Part shown: in pieces, positions 1 through 8,961 of the stretch
How positions within the stretch are numbered: position 1 is the stretch's first letter
Layout of the letters: each line of letters starts with the position of its first letter
Source of the DNA: Henriciella pelagia
GTDB lineage: Bacteria; Pseudomonadota; Alphaproteobacteria; Caulobacterales; Hyphomonadaceae
Assembly (NCBI RefSeq): GCF_002088945.1
Contig: NZ_NCSU01000011.1
Coordinates: 496,001-560,000 of the forward strand
Direction of reading: 5' to 3'
DNA length: 64,000 bases
Program-made: the position numbers and the translations under genes
Notes under the pieces: generated by a model
The model's input: the letters and a program-made list of their open reading frames with translations, nothing else
The model's database searches: none
Told to the model about the DNA's origin: nothing

Positions 1-78
1 GAAACGGTCCCCGAAACGCGCAATTGACCGCTCGATCCGCTCGATGTTGCAGAGGTCGTTTCCCATACCGATGATCAT
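1..78 (-). CDS. acpS: Holo-[acyl-carrier-protein] synthase, N-terminal fragment (runs off the window)
   Basis: AcpS transfers 4'-phosphopantetheine from CoA to apo-ACP in the cytoplasm. Only the first 26 codons are inside the window. From the ATG at 78-76 the frame reads [20 protein letters not shown] and continues RFGDRF, which matches the AcpS start, where the Asp of the G-x-D-L segment is the Mg2+ ligand (family knowledge). It begins 17 nt after the pyrE stop on the same strand, so it is probably the fourth gene of the rpoZ-rel-pyrE operon. The call rests on a short stretch, but the pattern is characteristic. Confidence 0.75.
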   Translation of the reverse strand, partial: MIIGMGNDLCNIERIERSIARFGDRF

Positions 79-95
79 GGCGCACACTAACCCGC

Positions 96-677
96 TCAGG
101 CGAGCCCCCGGCTCCCTGGCTTGATGGCAGGGAGCTTTTCTAGCTCTGGAGGCAGTTCATCGGCGGCGTAATCAGGAAAGTCGACACTGGCGAGCGCCAC
201 AAGTTCGCATCCGACATCAGCCTTTCCATTGGATCTGTCGATGATGCAGGATCCGCCAACCAGCTCACCGGGCAGCCTGTCGAGCGCGATGACGGTCTCG
301 CGAAATGAAAGTCCCGTGGTGACAATGTCTTCTGCAATCAGGATGCGCTCACCCTCTGCGATGGAAAAGCCACGGCGAAACTGCAGCTGGCCGTCAACGC
401 GCTCGGCGAAAATCGAACGGCAGCCGAGTTGACGCGCAAGCTCATATCCAGGCACGATCCCGCCGACAGCCGGGCCGGCGACAACATCAATCCGGCCAAA
501 TTTCTCGGTAATCAGATCGGCGAGTGCACTGCACAGCCTGGCGGCGAGTTCTGGCTGCGAAAATACCAGCGCTTTTTGAAGGAAGACAGGGCTCCGTCGG
601 CCCGAGGAAAGTATGAAATGACCTTCGAGAAGAGCGCCTGCCTCACGAAACACATTCAGCACATCTTCATTGGTCAA
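96..677 (-). CDS. pyrE: Orotate phosphoribosyltransferase
   Basis: Makes orotidine-5'-phosphate from orotate and PRPP in UMP synthesis. The 193-residue protein has the PRPP loop of type I phosphoribosyltransferases near residues 112-125 ([13 protein letters not shown], with a conservative E-D pair). Upstream is the orotate-site segment [14 protein letters not shown] with the usual S-G-R pattern. The start is TTG at 677, whose last two bases lie in the TGA of the upstream rel gene (TTGA overlap). A strong GGAGG lies about 7 nt upstream, so the non-ATG start is credible. Coupling to rel suggests co-translation. The length is slightly below the 200-230 of many PyrE proteins but it is complete at both ends. 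Confidence 0.93.
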   Translation of the reverse strand: MTNEDVLNVFREAGALLEGHFILSSGRRSPVFLQKALVFSQPELAARLCSALADLITEKFGRIDVVAGPAVGGIVPGYELARQLGCRSIFAERVDGQLQFRRGFSIAEGERILIAEDIVTTGLSFRETVIALDRLPGELVGGSCIIDRSNGKADVGCELVALASVDFPDYAADELPPELEKLPAIKPGSRGLA

Positions 678-2917
678 GTCTGAACCTCCTCCAGCCGTTC
701 CACGCTCTCGACAACCGCAAGCGCCCGCAATGCGGCTTTTATCTGCTCCAGATGGCGCAGGTCCTCAACCTCAATGTCGAAGATCAGCTGAAGAAAGTCC
801 GACGTGCGTTCGCCTGTCTCGACGCGCGTGATGTTTCCGCCCGCCTGCGCAACCGCTGAACATTGGCTTGCCATCACACCGCGCTTGTTCACCGCGCGGA
901 CGCTGATACGACCGATTGCGACCACGCCCTGTTTCGACAGCTCGTTCCAGCGTAGATCGACCCAGAGGTCCGGGCGGTCCTCAAAATCCGCCACACGGTT
1001 ACAGAAGATCGTATGAATGACGAGCCCCTTTTCCGGCTCGCGCAGCCCAATGATGCGATCCCCCGGAATTGGGTGGCAGCATTCGCCGAGATGAAGCGTA
1101 ATGCCAGGAGTCAGATCCTCACCAGCGACAATCTGGCTTGCATACTCATCATCCAGAACAGTCCGGTCTTTCGCCCCGGCAGCCGGCGGCTCATGGCCTG
1201 GAAACGCCGTGCGGATGAAATCGCTCGTATCGTAACGGCCCCTGCCTATCGCTTCGGCAAGCGCTTCTGCGCTGTCAAAGTCCGCGCGCGTGGCTATGCG
1301 CGGAAGATCGATTTCAAATGGGTCGAGCCCAGCCCGGCGAAGATCCCTGTCCATCAACGTCCGACCGAGCCGGATGAATTCGGCCTGTTCCCGGCCCCGG
1401 ATCAGCCTCCGGATGGCCGATCTCGCACGCCCGGTGACAGTCAGGGCTTCCCAGCCTATGACCGGCCGGGACTCGTCGCGGCGCAGGATTTCCACAACGT
1501 CACCATTATTGAGCGGCGTCCGCAGTGTTCGCACCACTCCATTAATCTTGACCCCATCACACGTATCGCCAACCGCCGTGTGAACCGCATAGGCAAAATC
1601 AAGCGGCATCGCGCCGCCTGGCAGGATGATCAGTCGCCCCTTCGGCGTGAAAACAAAGACGTGCTCGCGGAACATTTCGAGCTTGGCATGCTCCAGGAAT
1701 TCATCTGGCTCCGCACCGTCTGCCAGCAGTTCGCCGAACGCCCTGAGGTTGGCGCCAGGGTCGAGACCGGCAGCTTTCGACGACTCAAGGTCGAATCCAT
1801 ACTCGCTATTCTTGTAGGTCCAGTGCGCCGCAACGCCGTGCTCCGCCGTATCATCCATTGCTTCGGTACGGATCTGAAGCTCAACCAGACGATTTCCGGA
1901 GGCGCGAACAGTCGTGTGCAGTGAGGCGTATCCGTTTGGCTTTGGCACGGAAATGAAGTCGCGGAACCGGTCTGGCAGACATGCCCATACGGTGTGGAAA
2001 GCGCCGAGCAGCTGGTAGCACTCGTCGACCCGCTCAACGATGATGCGGAAGGCAAAGATGTCAGCAACGTCGCGGAAGGAGATCGACTTCTTCTCGAGCT
2101 TGCGCCAGATCGAATATGGCTGTTTTCGACGCCCCTTGATTCGGGCCTCAATCCCCTGCTCCGCCACAACCTGCTTGATGGCAAAGCGTATCCGTTCGAG
2201 ATCGTCGGCATTCTCCGATGTCAGCTCTTCCAGCTTCTGGATGATGCTGTCGCGTGCGGGAGCATTCACATGAAAGAAGGCAAGGTCTTCGAGCTCTGAT
2301 GCGACCTGGTAAAGACCAACCCGGCGCGCTAGCGGCGCATAGATTTCCATCGTCTCACGGGCGATGCGCAGCCGGCTTTCTTCCTTCGGGATGAAATGAA
2401 GCGTGCGCATGTTGTGTAGCCGGTCCGCGAGCTTCACAAGCAGCACGCGAATGTCGTGAACCGTGGCCAGAATGAATTTCTGGAAGTTTTCGGCCTGCTT
2501 CGATTTTTCGGATTTGTAGTCAAGCTTTCCCAGCTTTGTTACGCCGTCAACCAGTTCAGCAACATCGTTGCCGAACAGAGATTCGATTTCATCCAGCGAA
2601 ACATCGCAATCCTCGACCGTGTCGTGGAGGAGTCCAGCCATGATCGTGCACTCATCGAGCTTGATGTGTGCAAGCAGCATCGCGACTTTTACAGGATGGG
2701 AGTAATAAGGATCACCCGATTTACGCAACTGTTCGCCATGGTGCTTCTTGGCAAAGTCATAGGCGATGCCAAGGCGCTTGGCGTCTGCGTTCGGGTGATA
2801 TGACCTGACCGCTTCGATCAGGTCTTCCCTGGATGGAATTACGGCGCGTACTCCTTCGACGCGCCGCTCCATATTGGGGGGCGACCGATCAGGGATCGTT
2901 ACGGTCGCACTGGTCAT
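674..2917 (-). CDS. spoT: Bifunctional (p)ppGpp synthetase/hydrolase (RelA/SpoT homologue, Rsh)
   Basis: Makes and degrades the alarmone (p)ppGpp. The 747-residue protein has the long-RSH order. The hydrolase domain comes first, with [11 protein letters not shown] and the HD motif HDTVED near residues 96-101, plus RLHNMRT. The synthetase domain follows, with [15 protein letters not shown] near 262, GYASLHTT near 331 and [20 protein letters not shown]. Then come a TGS domain near 415-480 ([20 protein letters not shown]) and a C-terminal ACT domain. Both active sites look intact, as expected for the single alphaproteobacterial Rsh. It starts 6 nt after rpoZ and overlaps pyrE by 4 nt, so stringent-response, RNA polymerase omega and pyrimidine genes are co-transcribed. 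An internal ATG at 2872 is a less likely start. Confidence 0.95.
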   Translation of the reverse strand: MTSATVTIPDRSPPNMERRVEGVRAVIPSREDLIEAVRSYHPNADAKRLGIAYDFAKKHHGEQLRKSGDPYYSHPVKVAMLLAHIKLDECTIMAGLLHDTVEDCDVSLDEIESLFGNDVAELVDGVTKLGKLDYKSEKSKQAENFQKFILATVHDIRVLLVKLADRLHNMRTLHFIPKEESRLRIARETMEIYAPLARRVGLYQVASELEDLAFFHVNAPARDSIIQKLEELTSENADDLERIRFAIKQVVAEQGIEARIKGRRKQPYSIWRKLEKKSISFRDVADIFAFRIIVERVDECYQLLGAFHTVWACLPDRFRDFISVPKPNGYASLHTTVRASGNRLVELQIRTEAMDDTAEHGVAAHWTYKNSEYGFDLESSKAAGLDPGANLRAFGELLADGAEPDEFLEHAKLEMFREHVFVFTPKGRLIILPGGAMPLDFAYAVHTAVGDTCDGVKINGVVRTLRTPLNNGDVVEILRRDESRPVIGWEALTVTGRARSAIRRLIRGREQAEFIRLGRTLMDRDLRRAGLDPFEIDLPRIATRADFDSAEALAEAIGRGRYDTSDFIRTAFPGHEPPAAGAKDRTVLDDEYASQIVAGEDLTPGITLHLGECCHPIPGDRIIGLREPEKGLVIHTIFCNRVADFEDRPDLWVDLRWNELSKQGVVAIGRISVRAVNKRGVMASQCSAVAQAGGNITRVETGERTSDFLQLIFDIEVEDLRHLEQIKAALRALAVVESVERLEEVQT

Positions 2918-2923
2918 GCTGGT

Positions 2924-3274
2924 CTAGAACCTATCGTCGCGTCCTGATTCGAGCTCAGCCTGATATGCGCGCATCACGTCTTCCTCGCTGGCAGCCGGTG
3001 CCGCCTCGAGTGCAACGCGGTCAGCCTCACGCTCTTCTTCTTCACCCGGACGTACTTCCTGAAGGTTTGCGATGAGGCCTTCCTTGACGACGTCGAGGCT
3101 CACAGAGCGCTCAGCGATCTCGCGAAGGGCAACAACTGGATCCTTGTCATTGTCGCGGTCAACCGTAAGCGGCGAGCCTTCGCGGATCATGCGAGCGCGC
3201 TGTGCGGCCACCAGAATCAGGTCGAAACGATTTGGAATCTGCTCAATGCAGTCTTCAACAGTTACGCGTGCCAT
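2924..3274 (-). CDS. rpoZ: DNA-directed RNA polymerase omega subunit
   Basis: Omega helps assemble beta-prime into RNA polymerase and in many bacteria forms part of a ppGpp site. The 116-residue protein begins [20 protein letters not shown], continues into [10 protein letters not shown] and [11 protein letters not shown], and ends in an acidic tail. This is the standard omega layout in alphaproteobacteria. I placed the start at the ATG at 3274 because AGGAGA precedes it by about 7 nt and all family similarity begins there; the open frame continues upstream without similarity. First gene of the rpoZ-rel-pyrE-acpS operon; the promoter must lie in 3275-3518, shared divergently with the glycosylase gene. 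Confidence 0.95.
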   Translation of the reverse strand: MARVTVEDCIEQIPNRFDLILVAAQRARMIREGSPLTVDRDNDKDPVVALREIAERSVSLDVVKEGLIANLQEVRPGEEEEREADRVALEAAPAASEEDVMRAYQAELESGRDDRF

Positions 3275-3518
3275 GGGAAATCTCCTGTAGCCGCACTTTA
3301 TATGCGCCGCAGCACGCCAGCACAACCCACGACTTGCGTTGAATGCAGTGCGCCGGTAGCCTCCGGCCAGCATTGCACATTCAATAAAAATGGCGGGCAT
3401 CTCGGGCTGGCTGTAGCAAGCCCGATCAACCTCCCCCCATCATAATTCGTGTGTATCGCTTGATCCGGCCGGCAATACGCCGATGCCTCGCGATACAGGC
3501 CGCGAACTGGAGAACCGT

Positions 3519-4181
3519 ATGACAAAAAACATGAACTTGCCGGCTGAGGCTCCGGCAGACTGCGACTTGTGTCCCAGGCTGGTCGCATACCGCTCGAAGA
3601 ACCGCCTCGAACATCCCGGCTGGTTCAATGGCGCTGTGCCTTCATTTGGTGACGAGAAAGCGAGGCTGCTGATCGTCGGCCTCGCACCGGGCGTTTCGGG
3701 GGCCAACAAGACGGGGCGCCCGTTTACTGGCGACTGGGCTGGTGATCTCCTTTACGACACCATTGGAAAGCTCGGCTTTTCAAATGACCAATACGGTGCG
3801 CACCCGAATGACGGGCTGGAGCTGAAGGATGCCATGATCACCAATGCCGTGAGGTGCGTTCCGCCAGCGAACAAGCCGGTTGGCGCAGAAGTGAACAATT
3901 GCCGCGACTATCTGGCCGCCCGGATTGCGGCACTTCCAAATCTGCGGATCATCCTGTGTCTGGGCAAGATCTCTCACGACTCCACGTGTCGGGCGCTTGG
4001 CATGAAGGTGAAAGACCATCCCTTCGGACATGGATCAGAATACAACGCGCCGAACGGTCTTATCGTTGTTTCCAGCTATCACTGCTCGCGGTACAACACG
4101 AACACTGGACGCCTGACCACCGAAATGTTCGAAAATGTGTTCAGCCGCGCCAAGGAACTGATGGAAGCGGTTTCCGCATGA
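3519..4181 (+). CDS. Uracil-DNA glycosylase, family 5 (UDGb)-like, Fe-S type
   Basis: Probably removes uracil or other deaminated bases from DNA. The 220-residue protein has motif 1 GLAPGVSGANKTGRPFTGD (roughly residues 48-66) and the C-terminal motif SYHCSRYNTNTGRLT, both hallmarks of the thermophile-type UDGb family rather than family 4 (GEAPG). Cysteines at C-x2-C near the N-terminus, in AVRCVPP and in NNCRDYL fit a 4Fe-4S site. Oddity: the usual H-P-S of the last motif reads H-C-S. I chose the ATG at 3519 because GGAG lies 8 nt before it; the ATG at 3483 lacks a clear ribosome site. Divergent from rpoZ and followed in the same direction by parE. Confidence 0.85.
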   Translation: MTKNMNLPAEAPADCDLCPRLVAYRSKNRLEHPGWFNGAVPSFGDEKARLLIVGLAPGVSGANKTGRPFTGDWAGDLLYDTIGKLGFSNDQYGAHPNDGLELKDAMITNAVRCVPPANKPVGAEVNNCRDYLAARIAALPNLRIILCLGKISHDSTCRALGMKVKDHPFGHGSEYNAPNGLIVVSSYHCSRYNTNTGRLTTEMFENVFSRAKELMEAVSA

Positions 4182-4212
4182 TCCACAGACTTTGCCCACA
4201 ACAGAACGAAGG

Positions 4213-4228
4213 TTAACGCGGCATTAAC
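4213..4228 (+). promoter_or_regulatory. CtrA-binding box upstream of parE (TTAA-N7-TTAAC)
   Basis: The sequence TTAACGCGGCATTAAC matches the full CtrA consensus TTAA-N7-TTAAC with no mismatch. It lies in the 80-nt gap between the glycosylase stop and parE, about 60-75 nt before the parE start codon. CtrA is the master cell-cycle response regulator of Caulobacter and relatives. In such GC-rich DNA an exact match in an intergenic gap is unlikely by chance. Binding and sign of regulation are inference. Confidence 0.6.
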
Positions 4229-4290
4229 ACTGTCCTCCTGACATTAGGCCTCGTATCGTTCCGATGAGTCGGTTTAGACGGGGATTCCCA

Positions 4291-6291
4291 ATGGCAGCTT
4301 CCAACCAGGCGCAGCTTTTCGACAGTATGACTCCAGATGAATCCGGATACTCCGCCAAGGACATCGAAGTCCTTGAAGGCCTCGAACCCGTTCGCAAACG
4401 CCCCGGCATGTATATCGGCGGGACCGACGAGCGAGCCTACCATCACCTTTTTGCTGAAATTCTCGACAATGCGATGGACGAAGCTGTCGCAGGCCATGCG
4501 AGCCGGATCGAAGTGCACCTCAACGCCGAAGGCTATTTGACAGTCGTTGACAATGGCCGCGGCATCCCGGTCGATCCGCATCCGAAGTTCCCGAACAAGT
4601 CTGCGCTGGAAGTGATCATGACGACGCTTCACTCCGGCGGAAAATTCTCCGACAAGGCCTACGCGACCGCAGGCGGCCTTCACGGGGTCGGAATATCCGT
4701 CGTGAATGCCCTTTCCGAACGCGTCGATGTCGAAGTGGCGCGCGACAAGAAACTCTATGTGCAATCCTTTGAGCGCGGCCATGTACTCGGCCCGGTGGAA
4801 CTTAAAGGCGCAGCACCGAACCGGCGCGGCACCACTGTCCGTTTCAAACCAGACCATGAAATCTTCGGAGAGAAGCTTCGCTTCAAGCCACCCCGTCTGT
4901 TCCAGATGGCTCGGTCGAAAGCATATCTCTATCGCGGTGTTGAAGTGCGCTGGTCGTGTGACCCGTCCTTGCTGCCGGAAGACTCCAAGATCCCGAGCGA
5001 AGCCATCCTGACCTATCCGAACGGTCTGGCCGACCAACTGGGCGAGGTCTTCAAGGGCAAGGAAACGATCACATCTGAAGCGTTCTCAGGCCTGGTTGAA
5101 ACAGAAGAAGGCAAGGTCGAATGGGCGATCGCGTGGACTGCCGCTGGCTTTGGCGAGGCGGACGGTTTTTCGCGCTCTTATTGCAACACCATTCCCACGC
5201 CGGATGGAGGCACGCATGAGGCGGGCCTGCGCTCAGCCATCACAAAAGGCCTTCGCAATTACGGCGAGCTGACCGGCCAGAAAAAAGCCTCTACGATAAC
5301 TGCCGACGACATCATGTCTTATGCTGGCATCCTGCTGTCGGTCTTTATTCGCGGGCCGGAATTCGTTGGCCAGACCAAGGACAAACTTTCGACCACAGCG
5401 GCGTTCCGCCTCGTCGAGAATGCTGTGCGTGACCGCTTCGACCACTGGCTGGCCGGTAGTCCGAAAGAATCAGACAAACTTCTCAACTGGGCAATGGAGC
5501 GCGCCGACGAACGCGCCAAGCGCCGCAAAGCCAAGGATGTCGCGCGCAAGTCGGCAACCAAGCGTCTGCGCCTGCCTGGCAAGCTCGCCGATTGCTCGGC
5601 GAGCGGCGGAGAAAACACTGAGCTCTTCATCGTGGAGGGTGACTCGGCTGGCGGCTCTGCCAAGCAGGCGCGCGATCGAAAGACCCAGGCGATCCTTCCA
5701 TTGCGCGGCAAGATCCTGAACGTCGCATCGGCATCTGACGACAAGCTGGAAAAGAACCAGGAACTGTCCGATCTGATGCTGGCGCTCGGCACAGGCCTGA
5801 AGACGCGCTTCAATATCGATGATCTTCGCTATGAGCGTGTCATCATCATGACCGATGCCGATGTTGACGGCGCACACATCGCGTCACTGCTCATCACATT
5901 CTTCTATCAGATGACACCCGGCCTCATCGAGAGTGGCCGCCTCTACATGGCCATGCCGCCGCTCTATCGCCTGAGCTACAAGGGCAAGTCTGTTTATGCC
6001 ATGGATGACGAACAGAAAGCCGACCTCCTGGAAGCTGAGTTCAAGCCCAATCAGAAGGTCGAAGTCGGACGCTTCAAGGGTCTCGGTGAGATGAACCCGG
6101 CTCAGTTGAAGGAAACAACCATGGATCCTTCCACCCGCACCCTTGCGCGCATCACATTGCCCGACTCGCTCGACGAGTTGACGGAGATGAAACCGGCAGA
6201 ACTCATCGATACGCTCATGGGCAAGAAAGCAGAGCATCGCTTCCGCTTCATTCAGGAAAATGCGCAGTTCGCGGATGAGCTCGACGTCTGA
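4291..6291 (+). CDS. parE: DNA topoisomerase IV subunit B
   Basis: ATPase subunit of topoisomerase IV, which with ParC decatenates daughter chromosomes. The protein (666 residues from this start) has the GHKL ATPase domain (EGLEPVRKRPGMYIGGTD, EILDNAMDEA, VDNGRGIPVD, GGLHGVGISVVNALS), the transducer domain, and a TOPRIM domain with EGDSAGGSAKQARDR near residue 450 and the DADVDGAH metal site. QARDRKTQAILPLRGKILNV and the roughly 670-residue length separate ParE from the longer GyrB of alphaproteobacteria. Start: the ATG at 4291 follows a GGGGA and fits family alignment; an in-frame ATG at 4264 would add nine residues. A perfect CtrA box lies just upstream, suggesting cell-cycle timing. Confidence 0.95.
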   Translation: MAASNQAQLFDSMTPDESGYSAKDIEVLEGLEPVRKRPGMYIGGTDERAYHHLFAEILDNAMDEAVAGHASRIEVHLNAEGYLTVVDNGRGIPVDPHPKFPNKSALEVIMTTLHSGGKFSDKAYATAGGLHGVGISVVNALSERVDVEVARDKKLYVQSFERGHVLGPVELKGAAPNRRGTTVRFKPDHEIFGEKLRFKPPRLFQMARSKAYLYRGVEVRWSCDPSLLPEDSKIPSEAILTYPNGLADQLGEVFKGKETITSEAFSGLVETEEGKVEWAIAWTAAGFGEADGFSRSYCNTIPTPDGGTHEAGLRSAITKGLRNYGELTGQKKASTITADDIMSYAGILLSVFIRGPEFVGQTKDKLSTTAAFRLVENAVRDRFDHWLAGSPKESDKLLNWAMERADERAKRRKAKDVARKSATKRLRLPGKLADCSASGGENTELFIVEGDSAGGSAKQARDRKTQAILPLRGKILNVASASDDKLEKNQELSDLMLALGTGLKTRFNIDDLRYERVIIMTDADVDGAHIASLLITFFYQMTPGLIESGRLYMAMPPLYRLSYKGKSVYAMDDEQKADLLEAEFKPNQKVEVGRFKGLGEMNPAQLKETTMDPSTRTLARITLPDSLDELTEMKPAELIDTLMGKKAEHRFRFIQENAQFADELDV

Positions 6292-6369
6292 TCTGGCTGC
6301 CGCCTGAAGACCCACATTCAAACATCGGCCCGCATCTTGCTCTCCTGACAGGCGAGTAGGGCTAAAGCG

Positions 6370-7326
6370 ATGTTTTCTAATGCGCGAATGCCCGTTATGT
6401 ATCAGGACGGGACGAGACCCATGGTAGACTGGCCACAGGCAGCGCGCGCAGAATTCGGCAAATCCATCATCGAAGCGCGCCACTCAATTCACAATTCACC
6501 GCTTTTCTGTGACGGATCGCTGGCCGCCCTGCTCGATCTCTACCCCCGCGATCAGCTGGGCATCTGGACATTCGCGGACCATGGCGAGGGCGAAGAAGCA
6601 CCTGTGAAGGGCGAAGCGCCAGACATGTCGGGCGAGGAGTTGCTCGAAGCAGTCAAGAACGGGCGCATCTGGCTGAACCTTCGGGCAACCAACAGCCATG
6701 TCGCAGACTATGCCCCAATCGCCGACCAGGTCTTCAATAGTATCCAACATATGAGCGGCCAACGCGTCTTGAAGCGCGATATGGGCGTGCTGATCTCGTC
6801 ACCCAACGTACACGTCCACTACCATCTGGACATCCCGATGGTCGCATTGTTCCAGGTGCGCGGGGAAAAAACGGTCTGGTTCTATCCACCGACTGAACGC
6901 TTCGCGCCTGCTGCCCATGTCGAAGCCATTGCGCTGCGAGAGAAGGAAGAAGGCTTGCCCTACAGCGCGTCTTTCGACCTGATGGCGCAGGAGTTTCCGC
7001 TTCGGCCAGGCATGGGTGTTACCTGGCCCCAGACGGCGCCGCACCGCGTGCAGAATGGGAACATGCTGAACGTTTCTTTGTCCTGCGAATTCATGACGCT
7101 GCCGGCACTCATCAAGGCAAACGCAACTTACGCCAATGGGCGGCTGCGGCGCGACTTTGGCGCAAGGCCGTCGCGGGCTCATTCTGTCTCTGCAGGCACG
7201 GTGTCCAAGGCGCTGCTCGCACGAGCCTTCAAACGCGTCGGCAAGCCGCAAAATTCCGCTGCAGTCACACCCGCGACATTTGCTGTTGACCTGGCCGCTC
7301 CAAATTGCACCCGAGCACTGATCTAG
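6370..7326 (+). CDS. JmjC/cupin-like protein, possible Fe(II)/2-oxoglutarate oxygenase
   Basis: A 318-residue protein without signal peptide. Near residues 144-165 it has HVHYHLDIPMVALFQVRGEK, followed by TVWFYPP, and near 220 TAPHRVQNGN. This H-x-D ... H spacing on a beta-rich stretch resembles the iron site of cupin_8/JmjC-type oxygenases. The FQVRGEKTVWFYPP segment is close to what such families show. The substrate cannot be told from sequence; hydroxylation of a protein or small molecule is possible. It follows parE by 78 nt on the same strand, and no terminator is visible between them. The C-terminal 50 residues are low in recognisable features. Start at the ATG at 6370, though ATGs at 6388, 6397 and 6421 are possible. 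Confidence 0.65.
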   Translation: MFSNARMPVMYQDGTRPMVDWPQAARAEFGKSIIEARHSIHNSPLFCDGSLAALLDLYPRDQLGIWTFADHGEGEEAPVKGEAPDMSGEELLEAVKNGRIWLNLRATNSHVADYAPIADQVFNSIQHMSGQRVLKRDMGVLISSPNVHVHYHLDIPMVALFQVRGEKTVWFYPPTERFAPAAHVEAIALREKEEGLPYSASFDLMAQEFPLRPGMGVTWPQTAPHRVQNGNMLNVSLSCEFMTLPALIKANATYANGRLRRDFGARPSRAHSVSAGTVSKALLARAFKRVGKPQNSAAVTPATFAVDLAAPNCTRALI

Positions 7327-7533
7327 CCTTCCGCGCCGTTTATGCATTTTTGATTCTGACACCTGGCGCTGATCTGAATTCAGTCGCGCCGCCAATCTTG
7401 CTGACTGCTGCCGTCTGATGAGGGGGCATAGGCATGTAATCGCTTGAGCAACCCCACAAAACTGACTGAAAGGCATTGAAACTCGATACCAGAGTCTCAC
7501 TATGGCAACCTGGAAGTGGTTGTAGGGGTGATC

Positions 7534-8961
7534 ATGAAAAGAACTATCGGATTTGCGACAGCCTTGTTACTCGCAGCCGGGCTTGCCGCCTGCGGCGACA
7601 ATGATCGATCTAGCGACAAAAAGGGGAGCCCGGCAAATGCCGACGCAGGCGAGATCAACAAGAATCCTTACCCCTCTACCTACACACCCTATCCTTCATC
7701 ACCTGTCCTGCTGAAGGATGCCACTGTCTATGATGGAATAGGCGGCGCATTTGACGGCTATGACGTTCTCCTATCCGGCGGTAACATTGCAGAAATCGCC
7801 GAAACGATCGAGGCTACCGACGATGTGGAGGTCATTGATGCAACCGGCAAGTTCGTCACCCCGGGCATCATCGACAATCACTCCCATCTCGGCGTCTACC
7901 CTTCCCCAGGCGTCAGCGCGCATGGCGATGGCAATGAAGTGTCAGGACCGGTTACTGCGGAAGTCTGGGCCGAGCACAGCATCTGGCCACAGGACCCGGG
8001 CTTCACCCGCTCCCTCGCTGGCGGTGTCACTTCCATGCAGATCCTTCCTGGCTCCGCCAACCTGTTCGGCGGCCGGGGCGTGATTGTGAAGAATGTCCTC
8101 TCCCGGACAGCGCAGGGCATGAAGTTTCCTGATGCGCCCTACACGCTGAAGATGGCCTGCGGCGAGAACCCGAAACGCGTCTATGGATACGGTGGCGGCG
8201 GCTTCCCCGGCGGCGCACCATTCTCTCGCATGGGCAATCTGGCGGGCTATCGCACCTCCTGGATCAAGGCGGCGGAATACAAGGAAAAGTGGGACAAGTG
8301 GGAAGAAGAAGGCGGCGACATGCCTGCAAGGGATCTCGAACTTGATACGCTGAAGGGCGTTCTAGATGGAGAAATCCTCGTCCACATGCACTGCTATCGC
8401 GCCGACGAAATGGCGCAGATCATCGATATGTCGAAGGAGTTCGGCTACAAGGTCACCGCCTTCCACCATGCTGTCGAAAGTTACAAGATCGCAGACAAGC
8501 TTGCAGAGGAAGGCATCTGTTCGTCGATGTGGGCAGACTGGTGGGGCTTCAAGATGGAAGCGTATGACGGCATCCCGGAAAACATTCCGATGGTGCACAA
8601 TGCCGGTGCCTGCGCGGTTGTCCACTCTGACAGCGATATTGGTATTCAACGACTGAATCAGGAAGCAGCGAAAGCGCTCTCTGACGGGCGCCGCGCGGGT
8701 ATCGAGATATCCGACGCCGAAGCCTGGGCATGGTTGAGTGCGAACCCGGCCAAATCCCTTGGCATTTTTGATCAGACTGGTTCGCTGGAATCTGGAAAGG
8801 ATGCCGATGTGGTGCTGTGGACTGCAGACCCGTTCAGCGTCTACGCGAAAGCCGAGAAAGTCTTCATCGACGGCGCGCTGATGTACGACCTCAACGATCC
8901 GGACGGCAACCCTGTTACAGATTTCGAACTTGGCCAGCCTGGCGAAGGAGACACCAAATGA
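7534..8961 (+). CDS. Lipoprotein amidohydrolase (imidazolonepropionase-like), catalytic member of a pair
   Basis: A 475-residue metal-dependent amidohydrolase anchored as a lipoprotein. The N-terminus MKRTIGFATALLLAAGLAAC is a signal peptide with lipobox LAAC. The TIM-barrel amidohydrolase signature follows: DNHSHLG (HxH metal pair) near residue 113, HMHCYRADE, AFHHAVE and VHSDSD, then the closing segment SGKDADVVLWTADPFSVYAKAEKVFIDG. All expected metal ligands can be found. Substrate unknown; relatives include prolidase-like dipeptidases and cyclic-amide hydrolases. Start at 7534: the ribosome site TAGGGGTG precedes it and the signal peptide begins there. Its stop overlaps the ATG of a second, ligand-less amidohydrolase (ATGA), implying that the two are made together. 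Confidence 0.85.
   Translation: MKRTIGFATALLLAAGLAACGDNDRSSDKKGSPANADAGEINKNPYPSTYTPYPSSPVLLKDATVYDGIGGAFDGYDVLLSGGNIAEIAETIEATDDVEVIDATGKFVTPGIIDNHSHLGVYPSPGVSAHGDGNEVSGPVTAEVWAEHSIWPQDPGFTRSLAGGVTSMQILPGSANLFGGRGVIVKNVLSRTAQGMKFPDAPYTLKMACGENPKRVYGYGGGGFPGGAPFSRMGNLAGYRTSWIKAAEYKEKWDKWEEEGGDMPARDLELDTLKGVLDGEILVHMHCYRADEMAQIIDMSKEFGYKVTAFHHAVESYKIADKLAEEGICSSMWADWWGFKMEAYDGIPENIPMVHNAGACAVVHSDSDIGIQRLNQEAAKALSDGRRAGIEISDAEAWAWLSANPAKSLGIFDQTGSLESGKDADVVLWTADPFSVYAKAEKVFIDGALMYDLNDPDGNPVTDFELGQPGEGDTK

Noticed and set aside
4179-4187. DnaA-box-like TGATCCACA near parE
   Set aside because: One mismatch and a single copy; overlaps the end of the glycosylase gene. No origin-like cluster.
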